Below, one piece after another: positions 12,894 through 13,221 of a stretch of DNA of 13,221 nt (its first letter is position 1; each line of letters opens with the position of its first letter). The notes beneath the pieces are model-generated. The model did not search any database and had not been told where the DNA came from. It was given only the letters and a program-made list of their open reading frames with translations. The stretch spans positions 1 to 13,221 of the forward strand of contig DASSJI010000135.1 in the NCBI GenBank assembly GCA_035691285.1, read 5' to 3'. The DNA comes from DATFEN01 sp035691285 (GTDB lineage Bacteria; Acidobacteriota; Vicinamibacteria; Fen-336). The position numbers were made by a program, and so were the translations under genes.

Positions 12894-13221
12894 GGCTCGG
12901 CCTCGCGGCGGCGACGTGCCTCGCGGCCGTCGGCGCCGCGGCCGAGCCGCGGGTTGCGGCGCGCACCGTCGGCTCCGTCACGTTCCGCGCGGACCTCGCC
13001 CACGCGCGGCCCGGTGGCCTGATCGTGGCCAGCGTGGCGTCGCGCGGCCGCCTGGGTGCCGTCTTCGCGATCCTCCACGGCCGGCGCGTGCCGTTGTACC
13101 CGTCGGCGAGCGGCACCCGCGCCCTCGTACCCATCCCGGCCGAGACGCCGTCCGGGCCCGACGTGCTCGGCTTCGAGCTGTGGGGTCGTAGAGGCCGACA
13201 GCGCATCCCCCTCGACGTCTC
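12890..13221 (+). CDS. Secreted protein, N-terminal part, possibly M23 peptidase
   Basis: An open frame continuing past the window end (110 full codons visible). It starts at a GTG that overlaps the selA stop by 4 bp (GTGA). The N-terminus has a short Sec-type signal peptide, MRLGLAAATCLAAVGAAA followed by EP. The mature part reads as an all-beta domain: VRPGG-type turn ARPGGLIVASVASRGRLGAV, then FAILHGRRVPLYPSASGTRA, LVPIPAETPSGPDVLGFEL and RRGRQRIPLDV. This resembles the N-terminal beta domain that precedes the LytM/M23 metallopeptidase domain in some secreted peptidoglycan hydrolases, where the sequence ends just before the catalytic part; no catalytic HxH or HxxxD motif is visible here. 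Secretion and coupling with selA are well supported; the peptidase assignment is inference. Confidence 0.6.
   Translation, partial: MRLGLAAATCLAAVGAAAEPRVAARTVGSVTFRADLAHARPGGLIVASVASRGRLGAVFAILHGRRVPLYPSASGTRALVPIPAETPSGPDVLGFELWGRRGRQRIPLDV

Noticed and set aside
1..13221. CRISPR arrays, tRNA or rRNA genes, riboswitches, insertion sequences
   Set aside because: I saw no regularly spaced repeats, cloverleaf sequences, transposase motifs or recognisable riboswitch cores; the only long repeat pair is the 56-bp promoter duplication.

Overview
The window is about 70% GC and almost wholly coding. Genes are packed tightly, with 1-24 bp gaps or ATGA/GTGA-type overlaps. GC-rich third positions, frequent GTG/TTG starts, an MXAN_5187-like protein and selA next to a secreted protein of M23-peptidase-like type suggest a soil or sediment Acidobacteriota or myxobacterial-type (former Deltaproteobacteria) genome. 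That placement is inference, since no rRNA or strong marker gene is present.

Region 1 (1-3358) is the edge of a surface-glycan locus. It holds the C-terminal end of a family-4-type glycosyltransferase, a GT39-like polytopic glycosyltransferase coupled to it by a 4-bp overlap, and a convergent GDP-L-fucose synthase on the minus strand. Region 2 (3470-5890, plus strand) starts at a divergent promoter region. It carries a radical SAM/SPASM protein with unusual cysteine spacing, then folE (GTP cyclohydrolase I), then an overlapping nucleotidyltransferase/HEPN pair of the MntA-HepT toxin-antitoxin type. Region 3 (9264 down to 5903, minus strand) is a compact four-gene unit: a small unknown protein, an MXAN_5187-C-like protein, a secreted helical protein distantly like the P1-nuclease/phospholipase C fold, and purH.

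Region 4 (9290-13221, plus strand) runs from a membrane-anchored SGNH hydrolase through a YdcF/DUF218 protein and a small membrane protein to selA, and then a secreted protein cut by the window edge. The most striking structure is here. A bidirectional promoter with start codons on both sides (9247-9302) is repeated in direct orientation at 11456-11511 (56 bp, 5 mismatches). The repeats bracket the SGNH-YdcF-membrane-protein module. This looks as if the minus-strand purH unit and selA once shared one divergent promoter that was later split by insertion of the module, with the promoter duplicated. Both copies carry a perfect TATAAT only 9 bp before a GTG start and no Shine-Dalgarno sequence, so near-leaderless transcripts are predicted.

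I saw no tRNA, rRNA, CRISPR array, insertion sequence or transposase. No gene-free stretch exceeds about 115 bp.
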